NCBI GenBank assembly: GCA_938041615.1
Contig: CALISV010000055.1
Coordinates: 1 to 5,530 of the forward strand
Reading direction: 5' to 3'
DNA length: 5,530 nt
Source: an uncultured Campylobacter sp.
Lineage (GTDB): Bacteria; Campylobacterota; Campylobacteria; Campylobacterales; Campylobacteraceae
Shown: in pieces, positions 1-5,530 of the stretch
Numbering within the stretch: position 1 is the stretch's first letter
Layout: every line of letters begins with the position of its first letter
Notes under the pieces: model-generated
Database searches by the model: none
Seen by the model: the letters and a program-made list of their open reading frames with translations, nothing else
What the model was told of the DNA's origin: nothing
Program-made: the position numbers and the translations under genes

Positions 1-638
1 TTTATTTCTAAAATTTCGCCATTGCTAAAAATGAATTGCATTTGCTCATTTTCAGTATTCATTTCTAAGATGCTTAATTTATTGGAAATAAAGTATTTTT
101 TATCACTTAAAGTTTCATTGATTTTTCTTATTTCATAGTTAAGATCGTTAAGGCATTTTTTTATCTCTTGTAGGGTAGTGGTTTCAAAATAGTGAAAGTG
201 TTGCCATTTTAGGTTGAATAAGTCTTTAAAATCAGTACCGTCTTTTGATTTGTATTTAACACTTATGGGAATGCAATTAAAACCTGCCTTTTTAATATCC
301 ATAAAACCAGTTGCTAGGATAGAAAATTCTTGTTGGGGTGCAAAGTATTCTATGGAATTTTTGAAATTGTAGCCGTTAAAAAATTGTAGATATTGTTCTC
401 CTATTTGAAAAGATACATCATATGCGGGTGCCTTTCCTATGTTTTTTATAGTTATCTTAGAGCAACTAGTTGAGTCAAAAGAGATGTCAAAAATAATTGA
501 GATAAAAGGTGATGTTTCAACTTTTCTAAGCCTAATGGTTTCTTGTGTGAGTTTGTATGAGAAGTAAACATAGATAATTGTTACGATAACTAAAAATACC
601 GTAGCTCCTGCCGTAACCCAATCTGCACCATTATCCAT
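1..638 (-). CDS. Membrane-anchored protein of unknown function, C-terminus cut by window edge
   Basis: An uninterrupted frame runs from an ATG at 638-636 to the window edge, giving 212 residues with no stop; the C-terminus lies beyond position 1. The start is supported by AAGGA six bases upstream. Residues about 8-28 are one hydrophobic segment (VTAGATVFLVIVTIIYVYFSY), read as a membrane anchor with no cleavage site visible. A charged linker follows (KLTQETIRLRKVE). Residues about 44-145 look beta-rich and contain NIGKAPAYDV (66-75) and PISVKYKSKDG (124-134), a pattern I recognise from many single-pass bacterial hypothetical proteins with an immunoglobulin-like domain. Residues about 155-178 are probably helical or coiled coil. 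The DNA is far more A+T-rich than the neighbouring operon and has one AAATTT hexamer where the operon has dozens, suggesting transfer from elsewhere. I do not recognise the gene and assign no function. Confidence 0.82.
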   Translation of the reverse strand, partial: MDNGADWVTAGATVFLVIVTIIYVYFSYKLTQETIRLRKVETSPFISIIFDISFDSTSCSKITIKNIGKAPAYDVSFQIGEQYLQFFNGYNFKNSIEYFAPQQEFSILATGFMDIKKAGFNCIPISVKYKSKDGTDFKDLFNLKWQHFHYFETTTLQEIKKCLNDLNYEIRKINETLSDKKYFISNKLSILEMNTENEQMQFIFSNGEILEI

Positions 639-644
639 AAAGTA

Positions 645-649
645 TCCTT
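645..649 (-). promoter_or_regulatory. Ribosome binding site (AAGGA) for the A+T-rich gene
   Basis: The minus strand reads AAGGA, six bases before the ATG at 638. It fixes the start of the membrane-anchored protein, and shows that this gene is translated independently of the operon upstream. Confidence 0.75.
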
Positions 650-667
650 GTGGTTATAATTTGATTA

Positions 668-673
668 TTTATA
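668..673 (-). promoter_or_regulatory. Possible -10 element (TATAAA) for the A+T-rich gene
   Basis: The minus strand reads TATAAA directly after a T-run, within the 65-base gap between the AAA+ gene and the next gene. Transcription from it would start near position 661 and leave a leader of about 22 bases containing the AAGGA site. The hexamer at the -35 position (TGAGTT, 691-696, 17-base spacer) is weak; Campylobacter sigma-70 promoters are known to depend mainly on the -10 box and upstream T-rich DNA. A second box, TATAAC at 653-658, is too close to the ribosome binding site to be preferred. Confidence 0.35.
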
Positions 674-703
674 AAAATATTGGCCAGATAAACTCAGGCA
701 GAT

Positions 704-2431
704 TTACCCATCAAACCCAACCTTCTTATCCTCGCCGAAATTTGAGCTCATCTCGCGTTTGATCTCGCTTTCAAAGTCGCCCATCGTAAATATCCCGTCC
801 TCGCGCACGGCGACTTTTAGCGCGGTATTTTTGAGCGCGAGCATTATTTGCGCGCCGCTTAGCTCAAATTTAGCCAGCTCTTTGACGTCGAAATTCTCCT
901 CAAAGCTCGCATTTTCGGGCAGTACTTTGCGCCAGATCGCAAGACGAGCGGCGAGGTCGGGCTTTTTAAACTCGATCTTGTAATCAAACCTGCGAGAAAA
1001 CGCGATATCCAGGCTTTGCAAGAAGTTCGTCGTGGCAATGAGTACGCCCTCAAACCGCTCGATTTGCTCCAAAAATATATTTTGCATTTGGTTGTGCATC
1101 TTGTCCGCCCCGCTGCCGCCCTCGACGCGCGTGCTTAGAAACTGATCGGCTTCGTTTAGCAGCAGCACGGGCTCGCTTTTGCTTTTGGCGCAGATTTCTT
1201 TGTAGGTGTCGAAAATTTTACGCACGTTTTGCTCGCTCTCGCCAACGTATTTGCTCAAAATTTTAGAGCAGTCAAAGCTAAGAACCTGCTTTTTTAGGCT
1301 CTTTGCGAGGCTTAGCGCGCTCATGGTTTTGCCCGTGCCCGGCGGCCCGTAAAAGATGATTTTGGCGTCCACGTTTTTGCGCGACTTGATGCCCCAGCTA
1401 GATAGGCGCGCCAGCACGCGGCGATCTACTTGCTTTAGGATCGCGTCTAGCAGCTCTTTTACCTTGACGTCCAGCACGACGTCGTTTATGTCGGTCGAGG
1501 GCTCGATGAGTTCAAAGATTTCCTGCTCTTTTACGAGAGTTTCTAGCGCTAGTTTTTTGCTTTTGCTCTCGGTTTTGGGGTGCATTACGCTTTGTAAAAT
1601 TTCGTCGGTTATATAAAACGTCCTGCTAAAGCCGCCGTAAGCGTTTAGCGACTCGTCGTAGTCGATGAGGCCGTTTTCGATTAGCTTTGAGCCCTCATCC
1701 AGTAGGGCGCGATTTTTGATGCGTTCAAATTCATCCGCGCTCAAAATCCCTACAAGTGCGTTTAGATCGCGGTTGGCGTCCGTTTCGCCGACGTATTCTT
1801 CCTTTAAAAGTGCGAGGAAAATAAGCTGTTCTTTGTCGTTTAGCGAGTTATCTTTGAAAATTTGCTCGACGGAGATCGAAATCTTGCTTAAATTTAGCCG
1901 TTTTTCGATGATAGCTTCTAGCTCTTTCACGTCTTTTTCGAGGTGGCTTTTGGCGTCGCTTGATACGTTTTTGCTAAAAAACGAGAGCTTGCCGTAAAGC
2001 TCCACGCGCAAAAACTGATCTTTTAGATAGTCAAGATGATCGGCGTAGGGCGCGACTGATGGCAGCGTAAGCCCAAACTCGCCCTCTTCTAAAATTTTAA
2101 GAAAAAGCGGCGAGAGCGAGATCTCGCTGTGAAGCAGGCTGAGTAAATTTGAGCCCGTGCTCTCTGCGTTAGGGTTTTTAAATATAGAAAAGCCCTGCAC
2201 GATCCAGCCGCTTTCTAATAGGTTTTTTACGTCTGCAAGGCCTGCTAAAAATTTATACTCCTCGCTACCAAAAACCGCGCAAAGCACGTCGTAAGCGCTA
2301 CTTTGCGGAGTGCCCTCGACGTAGTTTTTGCTCAGGTGGCGTAAAATTTTCGCCTCGTTTTCGCTGCATTTTATGAGCGAGGAAATTTTAGAATTTTGCT
2401 CACCGCCGATAAACTCTATCAAAAACCGCAC
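704..2431 (-). CDS. AAA+ family ATPase with duplicated N-terminal winged-helix-like region
   Basis: A 575-residue soluble protein. The C-terminal AAA+ module (about 325-560) is complete: Walker A GPPGTGKT (362-369), pore loop KYVGES (394-399), Walker B LLLNEAD (423-429), sensor 1 at ATTN (N469), arginine-finger pair RR (480-481, FSRRFD) and a sensor-2-like SGAQ (525-528). The aromatic pore loop and overall pattern resemble FtsH/Vps4/spastin-type unfoldases that thread polypeptides through a hexamer, so protein remodelling driven by ATP hydrolysis is the likely activity. The first acidic Walker B residue is Asn (N426), while the catalytic Glu (E427) is kept. The N-terminal half has no motif I can name, but residues 23-80 and 198-259 resemble each other and look like winged helices. 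No signal peptide, membrane helix or protease motif (HEXXH) is present, so it is not FtsH itself. Translation starts at GTG (2431-2429), sharing one base with the fadD stop, so it is probably coupled to fadD. The substrate is unknown. Confidence 0.93.
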   Translation of the reverse strand: MRFLIEFIGGEQNSKISSLIKCSENEAKILRHLSKNYVEGTPQSSAYDVLCAVFGSEEYKFLAGLADVKNLLESGWIVQGFSIFKNPNAESTGSNLLSLLHSEISLSPLFLKILEEGEFGLTLPSVAPYADHLDYLKDQFLRVELYGKLSFFSKNVSSDAKSHLEKDVKELEAIIEKRLNLSKISISVEQIFKDNSLNDKEQLIFLALLKEEYVGETDANRDLNALVGILSADEFERIKNRALLDEGSKLIENGLIDYDESLNAYGGFSRTFYITDEILQSVMHPKTESKSKKLALETLVKEQEIFELIEPSTDINDVVLDVKVKELLDAILKQVDRRVLARLSSWGIKSRKNVDAKIIFYGPPGTGKTMSALSLAKSLKKQVLSFDCSKILSKYVGESEQNVRKIFDTYKEICAKSKSEPVLLLNEADQFLSTRVEGGSGADKMHNQMQNIFLEQIERFEGVLIATTNFLQSLDIAFSRRFDYKIEFKKPDLAARLAIWRKVLPENASFEENFDVKELAKFELSGAQIMLALKNTALKVAVREDGIFTMGDFESEIKREMSSNFGEDKKVGFDG

Positions 2432-3975
2432 TAAATTTCATCCTTTATCTGCTCTTTTAAAACGCGTTTGAGCACCTTGCCCGTCGCGTTTTTAGGCAGT
2501 TCGTCTTTAAAATAAATCGTCTTTGGAATTTTAAAATTCGCCAAGTGTTTTTTTAGATGAGCGCGGATATCTTTTTCATCCAGGCTCATATTTTCTTTAA
2601 ACTGGATAAACGCCGTAACCTCCTCGTCTGCGTGCTCGTCTCTGACGCCGATAACTGCGGCGGCTTCGACTTCTGGTAGCTTAAACAGCACCTCCTCGAT
2701 CTCGCGCGGGTAGATGTTGATACCCTTTGAGATGATGAGGTCTTTTTTGCGGTCGACGATAAAGATATAGCCCTCCTCGTCGATCTTAACGAGGTCACCC
2801 GTACGCAGCCAGCCGTTTACGATCGTTTCGTCGGTGGCGTCTGGCATATTTAGGTAGCCTTGCATCACGCAGTCGCCTTTTACGATTAGCTCGCCGACCT
2901 CGCCTGCTGGCAGCTCCATCATCTCGTCGTTTATGCATTTTACTTCGTAGCCCGGCAGCGGCAAGCCGACGCTTGAGATTTTTTGTTTTTGCAGCGTGTT
3001 TGCCGATACGATAGGCGAGCATTCGCTAAGGCCGTAGCCCTCTATCAGCACCGCGCGCGGAAATTTAACGCGAAAATCGGTAATAGTCTGCTCGGCCAAA
3101 GGCGCTCCGCCGCTGATGAAAATCCTAATGCAGTTAAACCAGCGAAAATACCACGGGATTTTGGCCTTGCCGATAGCCGTATAGATCGCGGGCACGCCTA
3201 AAAATACGGTCGCGCGCTTGAGCAGGACTTGTTTTAGGACGTTTGAAAACGGGAAAATGGACTTTACCAAAATAAGCGAACACGCCGCAAATATCGGTAG
3301 CAGCACCATCGCCGTGAGGGTAAAGCTGTGAAACATCGGCAAAAACACGGCAAATCTATCTTTCGTGCGTACGTGAAAGACCTCGTGCGCGCCCTGGACG
3401 TTTGAGATGAGGTTGCGGTAGCTGATCATCGCGCCTTTTGGCTTGCCTGTGGTGCCTGATGTGTAGATGATGTGGGCTAGGTCGTCAAGCTTTGGTTTGT
3501 CGGTCAAATTTAGCTCTATACGGCAGTTTAGCGCGTGCGCGTAGGCGATATTGTTTCCGTCAAATTCGGCCCTATCGCCGATCCAGACGATCTTTTTTAT
3601 CGCCGTTTTGCTATCTAGCCCTTTTATCTCTTTTGCGAGTTCGACCGAGGCGAATAGAAATTTTGCCCCGCAGTCGTTTATGATGTATTCGAATTCTTCG
3701 TATTTTAAAAAGGTATTTATCGGTACTGCCACGGCGCCAAGCAGCGTAACGGCAAAGTAGCTAGCGATAAACTCGGGCGAGTTGTTTACGATCATCGCGA
3801 CTCGGTCGCCTTTTTTTATGCCCATACCTTGCAAAAACGCAGCCAGCGTAAAGGCGTTTGCGCGTAGCTGCTTGTAGCTAATCTTGCTAGTTTCTGTATA
3901 GATCGCGATACCGCCGCCGTTTTTACCTACTGCGGCGTTTAGCATATCCTCGAAATTTTCGTAAGGGTAGTTCAT
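2431..3975 (-). CDS. fadD: Long-chain fatty acid CoA ligase (acyl-CoA synthetase)
   Basis: A 514-residue ANL-superfamily adenylating enzyme. It activates a fatty acid with ATP to an acyl-adenylate, then transfers the acyl group to a thiol, normally CoA. All core motifs are visible: phosphate loop YTSGTTGKPKG (171-181), A4 region LPMFHSFTLT (212-221), ISGGAP (287-292), A5 GYGLSECSP (313-321), A7 WLRTGDL (389-395), hinge and A8 region DRKKDLIISKG (408-418) and the catalytic A10 lysine K500 in NATGK. The length fits the compact FadD type (about 500 residues) rather than the longer E. coli FadD (561), and there is no fused acyltransferase domain. No signal peptide is seen, so it is cytoplasmic or membrane-peripheral. 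It starts nine bases after the fadL gene, which makes vectorial uptake with FadL the natural role. Chain length and whether CoA or acyl carrier protein is the acceptor cannot be read from sequence; the gene symbol is by family resemblance. Confidence 0.92.
   Translation of the reverse strand: MNYPYENFEDMLNAAVGKNGGGIAIYTETSKISYKQLRANAFTLAAFLQGMGIKKGDRVAMIVNNSPEFIASYFAVTLLGAVAVPINTFLKYEEFEYIINDCGAKFLFASVELAKEIKGLDSKTAIKKIVWIGDRAEFDGNNIAYAHALNCRIELNLTDKPKLDDLAHIIYTSGTTGKPKGAMISYRNLISNVQGAHEVFHVRTKDRFAVFLPMFHSFTLTAMVLLPIFAACSLILVKSIFPFSNVLKQVLLKRATVFLGVPAIYTAIGKAKIPWYFRWFNCIRIFISGGAPLAEQTITDFRVKFPRAVLIEGYGLSECSPIVSANTLQKQKISSVGLPLPGYEVKCINDEMMELPAGEVGELIVKGDCVMQGYLNMPDATDETIVNGWLRTGDLVKIDEEGYIFIVDRKKDLIISKGINIYPREIEEVLFKLPEVEAAAVIGVRDEHADEEVTAFIQFKENMSLDEKDIRAHLKKHLANFKIPKTIYFKDELPKNATGKVLKRVLKEQIKDEI
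2441..2445 (-). promoter_or_regulatory. Ribosome binding site (AAGGA) supporting the GTG start of the AAA+ gene
   Basis: AAGGA lies within the last codons of fadD, nine bases before the GTG at 2431. An ATG between the two (2441-2439) is in a different frame and soon reaches a stop, so GTG is the best start. The TAGTG overlap of stop and start suggests that ribosomes finishing fadD re-initiate here. Confidence 0.7.
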
Positions 3976-3982
3976 GGCCGAG

Positions 3983-3986
3983 CCTT
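3983..3986 (-). promoter_or_regulatory. Ribosome binding site (AAGG) of fadD, overlapping the fadL stop codon
   Basis: The minus strand reads TAAGG, in which the fadL stop TAA and the Shine-Dalgarno AAGG share two bases. Seven bases then separate it from the fadD ATG at 3975. The arrangement leaves no room for a separate promoter and points to coupled translation of channel and ligase. Confidence 0.65.
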
Positions 3987-5232
3987 AAAATTTATATTTT
4001 ACGTTCAAATTTATCGCCTGAGCGTTGCCGCGTTCAAATTTGCCGTTTGGATAGAGCCCCGACGCGTTTGAGTAGTAGTTCACGTCGCGCGCTTTTCTGT
4101 CTTGGTAGAAGTAGCTAGCTCCTAGCTCCAAAGCGTCTGTAAATTTGTAGTTAAAGCCCGCTGCGTAGATGACGGCTTTGGTATCAGGCAGGTCAAAGCC
4201 CGTAGTATCGGCTCTGGAGGCTGCCTCGTCAAATGTAACCGCGCCCATTAGGCGGAGTTTGTCCGTCGCGTCGTGCGCTACGCCGATGCGGTAGGCGTTG
4301 CTATCCTTCCAGTCACGCTTTTTAGATGCGCCAAATGCCGCAAAAAACGGGTTGCGATAGTGAGCGGCCGAGGCGCCAGGGTAGTTGAAGTCAAGCTCTT
4401 TCCACGCAGACCAATAGGTGCGCTCAAAGTCAAATAGTAGCGTCGTTTTTGCGATTTTGTACGATAGGGCTAAATTTAAGCTCGCAGGTAGCGGTACGGA
4501 TAGCTTTGCGCTGCCGCTATAAGAGCCGCTTGGAAATAGCCCAATCGGGTGTGCCGGCGCGCTGATGTCGGTGTTGCCTTTTAGATTCATATTTACTTTC
4601 GAGCGATAGGTGGCCGCTAGGCTCAAATTTGAAGTCGGTTTATAGGTGATTGCCGCGTTGTAGCCGAAATTTATGCGGTCGCCTTTGATATCCTGCGAGG
4701 CGGGTAGGGCGCCTGAGACCTCCTGCACGGCCTCTCCTCTAGCGTAAACGGCGCGCAGACCAAAACCTAGCGCGATGTTGTCGGTTAGCGCGTAGGCGAC
4801 GCTAGGGTTTACCTCGATCACTTTTAGATCGAATTTTTTAGATGTAGCTTTAGGTAGATTTTCGTCCCATCTCATCGACATTCCCGCAGGTACGACGACC
4901 GAGAGGCCAAAGCGCCAGTCGTCAAACTGCGGCGTCACGAAGTGAAACGTAGGTACGAGCGCGTTCGCTCTTTTGGAGGTGAGTTTGTCGCCGTTATAGT
5001 GCCTATACTTCGTCTTTGACATGCGCAGGTAGGTTAGCGAGCTCTCGAGGTAGTGTCCGCCGTCTAAAAATATCATATTTGCCGGGTTGTTATAGGCTGC
5101 GTCGGGACCGAAGCTCGTCGCGACGTTTGAGTTTAAAAGCGCGATACTATCGCCGCTTTGCTCGGGGATTTTAAAGCCCGCCGCATTTAGACAGCAGCAA
5201 GCCGCTAGGCAAACGCCGATATATTTTCTCAT
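3985..5232 (-). CDS. fadL: FadL/OmpP1/TodX-family outer membrane transport protein
   Basis: A 415-residue outer-membrane beta-barrel of the FadL family, which moves long-chain fatty acids or other hydrophobic compounds across the outer membrane by lateral diffusion. The N-terminus (MRKYIGVCLAACCCLNA) is a signal peptide, and the next residues AGFKIPEQS match the usual FadL mature start. The conserved NPA motif is at 49-51 (NPANM). Residues 189-222 carry the family's YRSKV...GNTD strand pair, 248-284 the LPASLNLALSYK and YWSAWKELDF strands, and 342-378 the late-barrel LPDTKAV...GASYFYQD pattern. The chain ends in aromatic Phe (VKYKF), the normal signal for insertion by the BAM machinery. Length is typical for the family. 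The signal peptide is odd in having four cysteines (C8, C12-C14) and a lipobox-like LAAC. A strong AAAGGAG site inside the end of nfo fixes the ATG at 5232. Fatty acid is the likeliest substrate because fadD follows, though family members also carry aromatic hydrocarbons. Confidence 0.93.
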   Translation of the reverse strand: MRKYIGVCLAACCCLNAAGFKIPEQSGDSIALLNSNVATSFGPDAAYNNPANMIFLDGGHYLESSLTYLRMSKTKYRHYNGDKLTSKRANALVPTFHFVTPQFDDWRFGLSVVVPAGMSMRWDENLPKATSKKFDLKVIEVNPSVAYALTDNIALGFGLRAVYARGEAVQEVSGALPASQDIKGDRINFGYNAAITYKPTSNLSLAATYRSKVNMNLKGNTDISAPAHPIGLFPSGSYSGSAKLSVPLPASLNLALSYKIAKTTLLFDFERTYWSAWKELDFNYPGASAAHYRNPFFAAFGASKKRDWKDSNAYRIGVAHDATDKLRLMGAVTFDEAASRADTTGFDLPDTKAVIYAAGFNYKFTDALELGASYFYQDRKARDVNYYSNASGLYPNGKFERGNAQAINLNVKYKF

Positions 5233-5530
5233 TTATGCTCCTTTAAAGTTTCTTAAAATTTTTATCTCGTCCGCCCAGATGCTCTCGTCGATCGTCTCTA
5301 AAACTAGCGGGATATCGTCCGTGCGGGGGTCGTTTATGATATTTTCAAATGTTTTTAAGCCCAAAAAGCCCTTACCTAGGCTCTCGTGGCGGTCCTTTTT
5401 GCTGGCTAGGTCAAATTTTGTATCGTTTAGATGCATACCGCACAGCATCTCGCGCCCGACTATCTCGTCAAATTCGCTCATCACGCGCTCGTAGTCGTCC
5501 CTGATATCGTATCCAGCGGCAAAGGTATGA
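5233..5530 (-). CDS. nfo: Endonuclease IV (AP endonuclease), C-terminal third; 5' end outside window
   Basis: The last 98 residues of endonuclease IV, a three-metal TIM-barrel enzyme that cuts the DNA backbone at abasic sites in base excision repair. The visible part follows E. coli Nfo closely: HTFAAGYD at the window edge (its H corresponds to zinc ligand H182), GMHLND (H216), DRHESLGKG (D229 and H231) and PLVLETI (E261). Spacing between the last three sites equals that in E. coli (13 and 30 residues), so all metal ligands encoded here are intact. An in-frame GTG-ATG pair at 5484-5479 is not the start, because family similarity continues upstream of it without a break to the window edge. The full protein should be about 280-285 residues. 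It ends in TAA directly against the fadL ATG, so it is probably the upstream gene of the same transcript. Confidence 0.95.
   Translation of the reverse strand, partial: HTFAAGYDIRDDYERVMSEFDEIVGREMLCGMHLNDTKFDLASKKDRHESLGKGFLGLKTFENIINDPRTDDIPLVLETIDESIWADEIKILRNFKGA
5238..5244 (-). promoter_or_regulatory. Strong ribosome binding site (AAAGGAG) of fadL within the end of nfo
   Basis: AAAGGAG is formed by the Lys-Gly-Ala codons at the end of nfo, five bases before the fadL ATG. The nfo stop TAA (5235-5233) is followed immediately by ATG, so the two coding regions abut with no spacer. This is the strongest Shine-Dalgarno in the window, in line with the high yield expected of a porin-like protein. 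Confidence 0.75.

Noticed and set aside
639..703. Terminator after the AAA+ gene
   Set aside because: I found no GC-rich stem followed by a T-run on the minus strand. TGGCCA at 681-686 is a six-base palindrome with no loop and is not a terminator.
1665..1997. Plus-strand open frame of 110 codons opposite the AAA+ gene, with a similar one at 1356-1616
   Set aside because: Both lie fully antisense to a well-supported gene, are serine-rich and low in complexity, lack a convincing ribosome binding site and resemble nothing known. They arise from the codon bias of the real gene.
704..2431. The AAA+ ATPase as part of an anti-phage defence system or as an FtsH protease
   Set aside because: It has no HEXXH protease site or membrane helix, and is coupled to lipid-uptake genes with no nuclease, reverse transcriptase or other defence effector beside it.
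2586..3201. Arg- and Ser-rich short frames on both strands inside fadD (2586-2798, 2795-3022, 2983-3201)
   Set aside because: These are out-of-frame shadows of fadD, whose own frame carries every expected family motif.
5479..5484. GTG-ATG pair as the start of a short 83-residue protein
   Set aside because: The frame stays open to the window edge and encodes HTFAAGYDIRDDYER, which matches endonuclease IV upstream of this point. It is an internal position of nfo.
1..5530. CRISPR arrays, insertion sequences, tRNA or rRNA genes, long direct repeats
   Set aside because: Reading both strands I saw no regularly spaced repeats, transposase motifs, tRNA-like folds or rRNA stretches. Apart from the short AAATTT hexamer, no repeated element stands out.

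Overview
The window most likely comes from a Campylobacter of the oral/gut, higher-GC type (C. showae, rectus, concisus, curvus or a relative). This is inferred from gene content, from the base composition of the core genes (close to half G+C by eye), and from a striking density of the hexamer AAATTT. No rRNA or other taxonomic marker is present, so the genus is a moderate-confidence inference. All five recognisable genes lie on the minus strand, so transcription runs from position 5530 towards 1.

Positions 5530 to 704 form one compact gene string. In transcription order it contains: the C-terminal third of endonuclease IV (nfo, cut by the window edge); a FadL-family outer-membrane fatty-acid channel; a FadD-type acyl-CoA synthetase; and a 575-residue AAA+ ATPase. 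The junctions are very tight. The nfo stop abuts the fadL start with no gap, nine bases separate fadL from fadD, and the fadD stop shares one base with the ATPase start (TAGTG). Each downstream gene has a Shine-Dalgarno sequence inside the end of the gene before it, so the string is very likely one operon with translational coupling. Its promoter must lie beyond position 5530.

FadL and FadD form a coherent pair: long-chain fatty acids or other hydrophobic compounds cross the outer membrane, then are trapped as acyl-CoA (or acyl-ACP). The coupled AAA+ protein is the least understood member. It has a complete C-terminal AAA+ module with an aromatic pore loop, and an N-terminal half that appears to hold two related winged-helix-like units. 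It may remodel a protein connected to this lipid pathway, but that is inference.

Positions 638 to 1 hold a different kind of DNA: A+T-rich (about 30% G+C by eye) and nearly free of the AAATTT hexamer. It encodes 212 residues, with no stop before the window edge, of a protein with one N-terminal membrane segment and an 'NIGKAPAYDV' type beta domain. It has its own ribosome binding site and a plausible promoter in the 65-base gap (639-703). It is probably a recently acquired accessory gene of unknown function. I see no RNA genes, insertion sequences, CRISPR arrays or convincing terminators.
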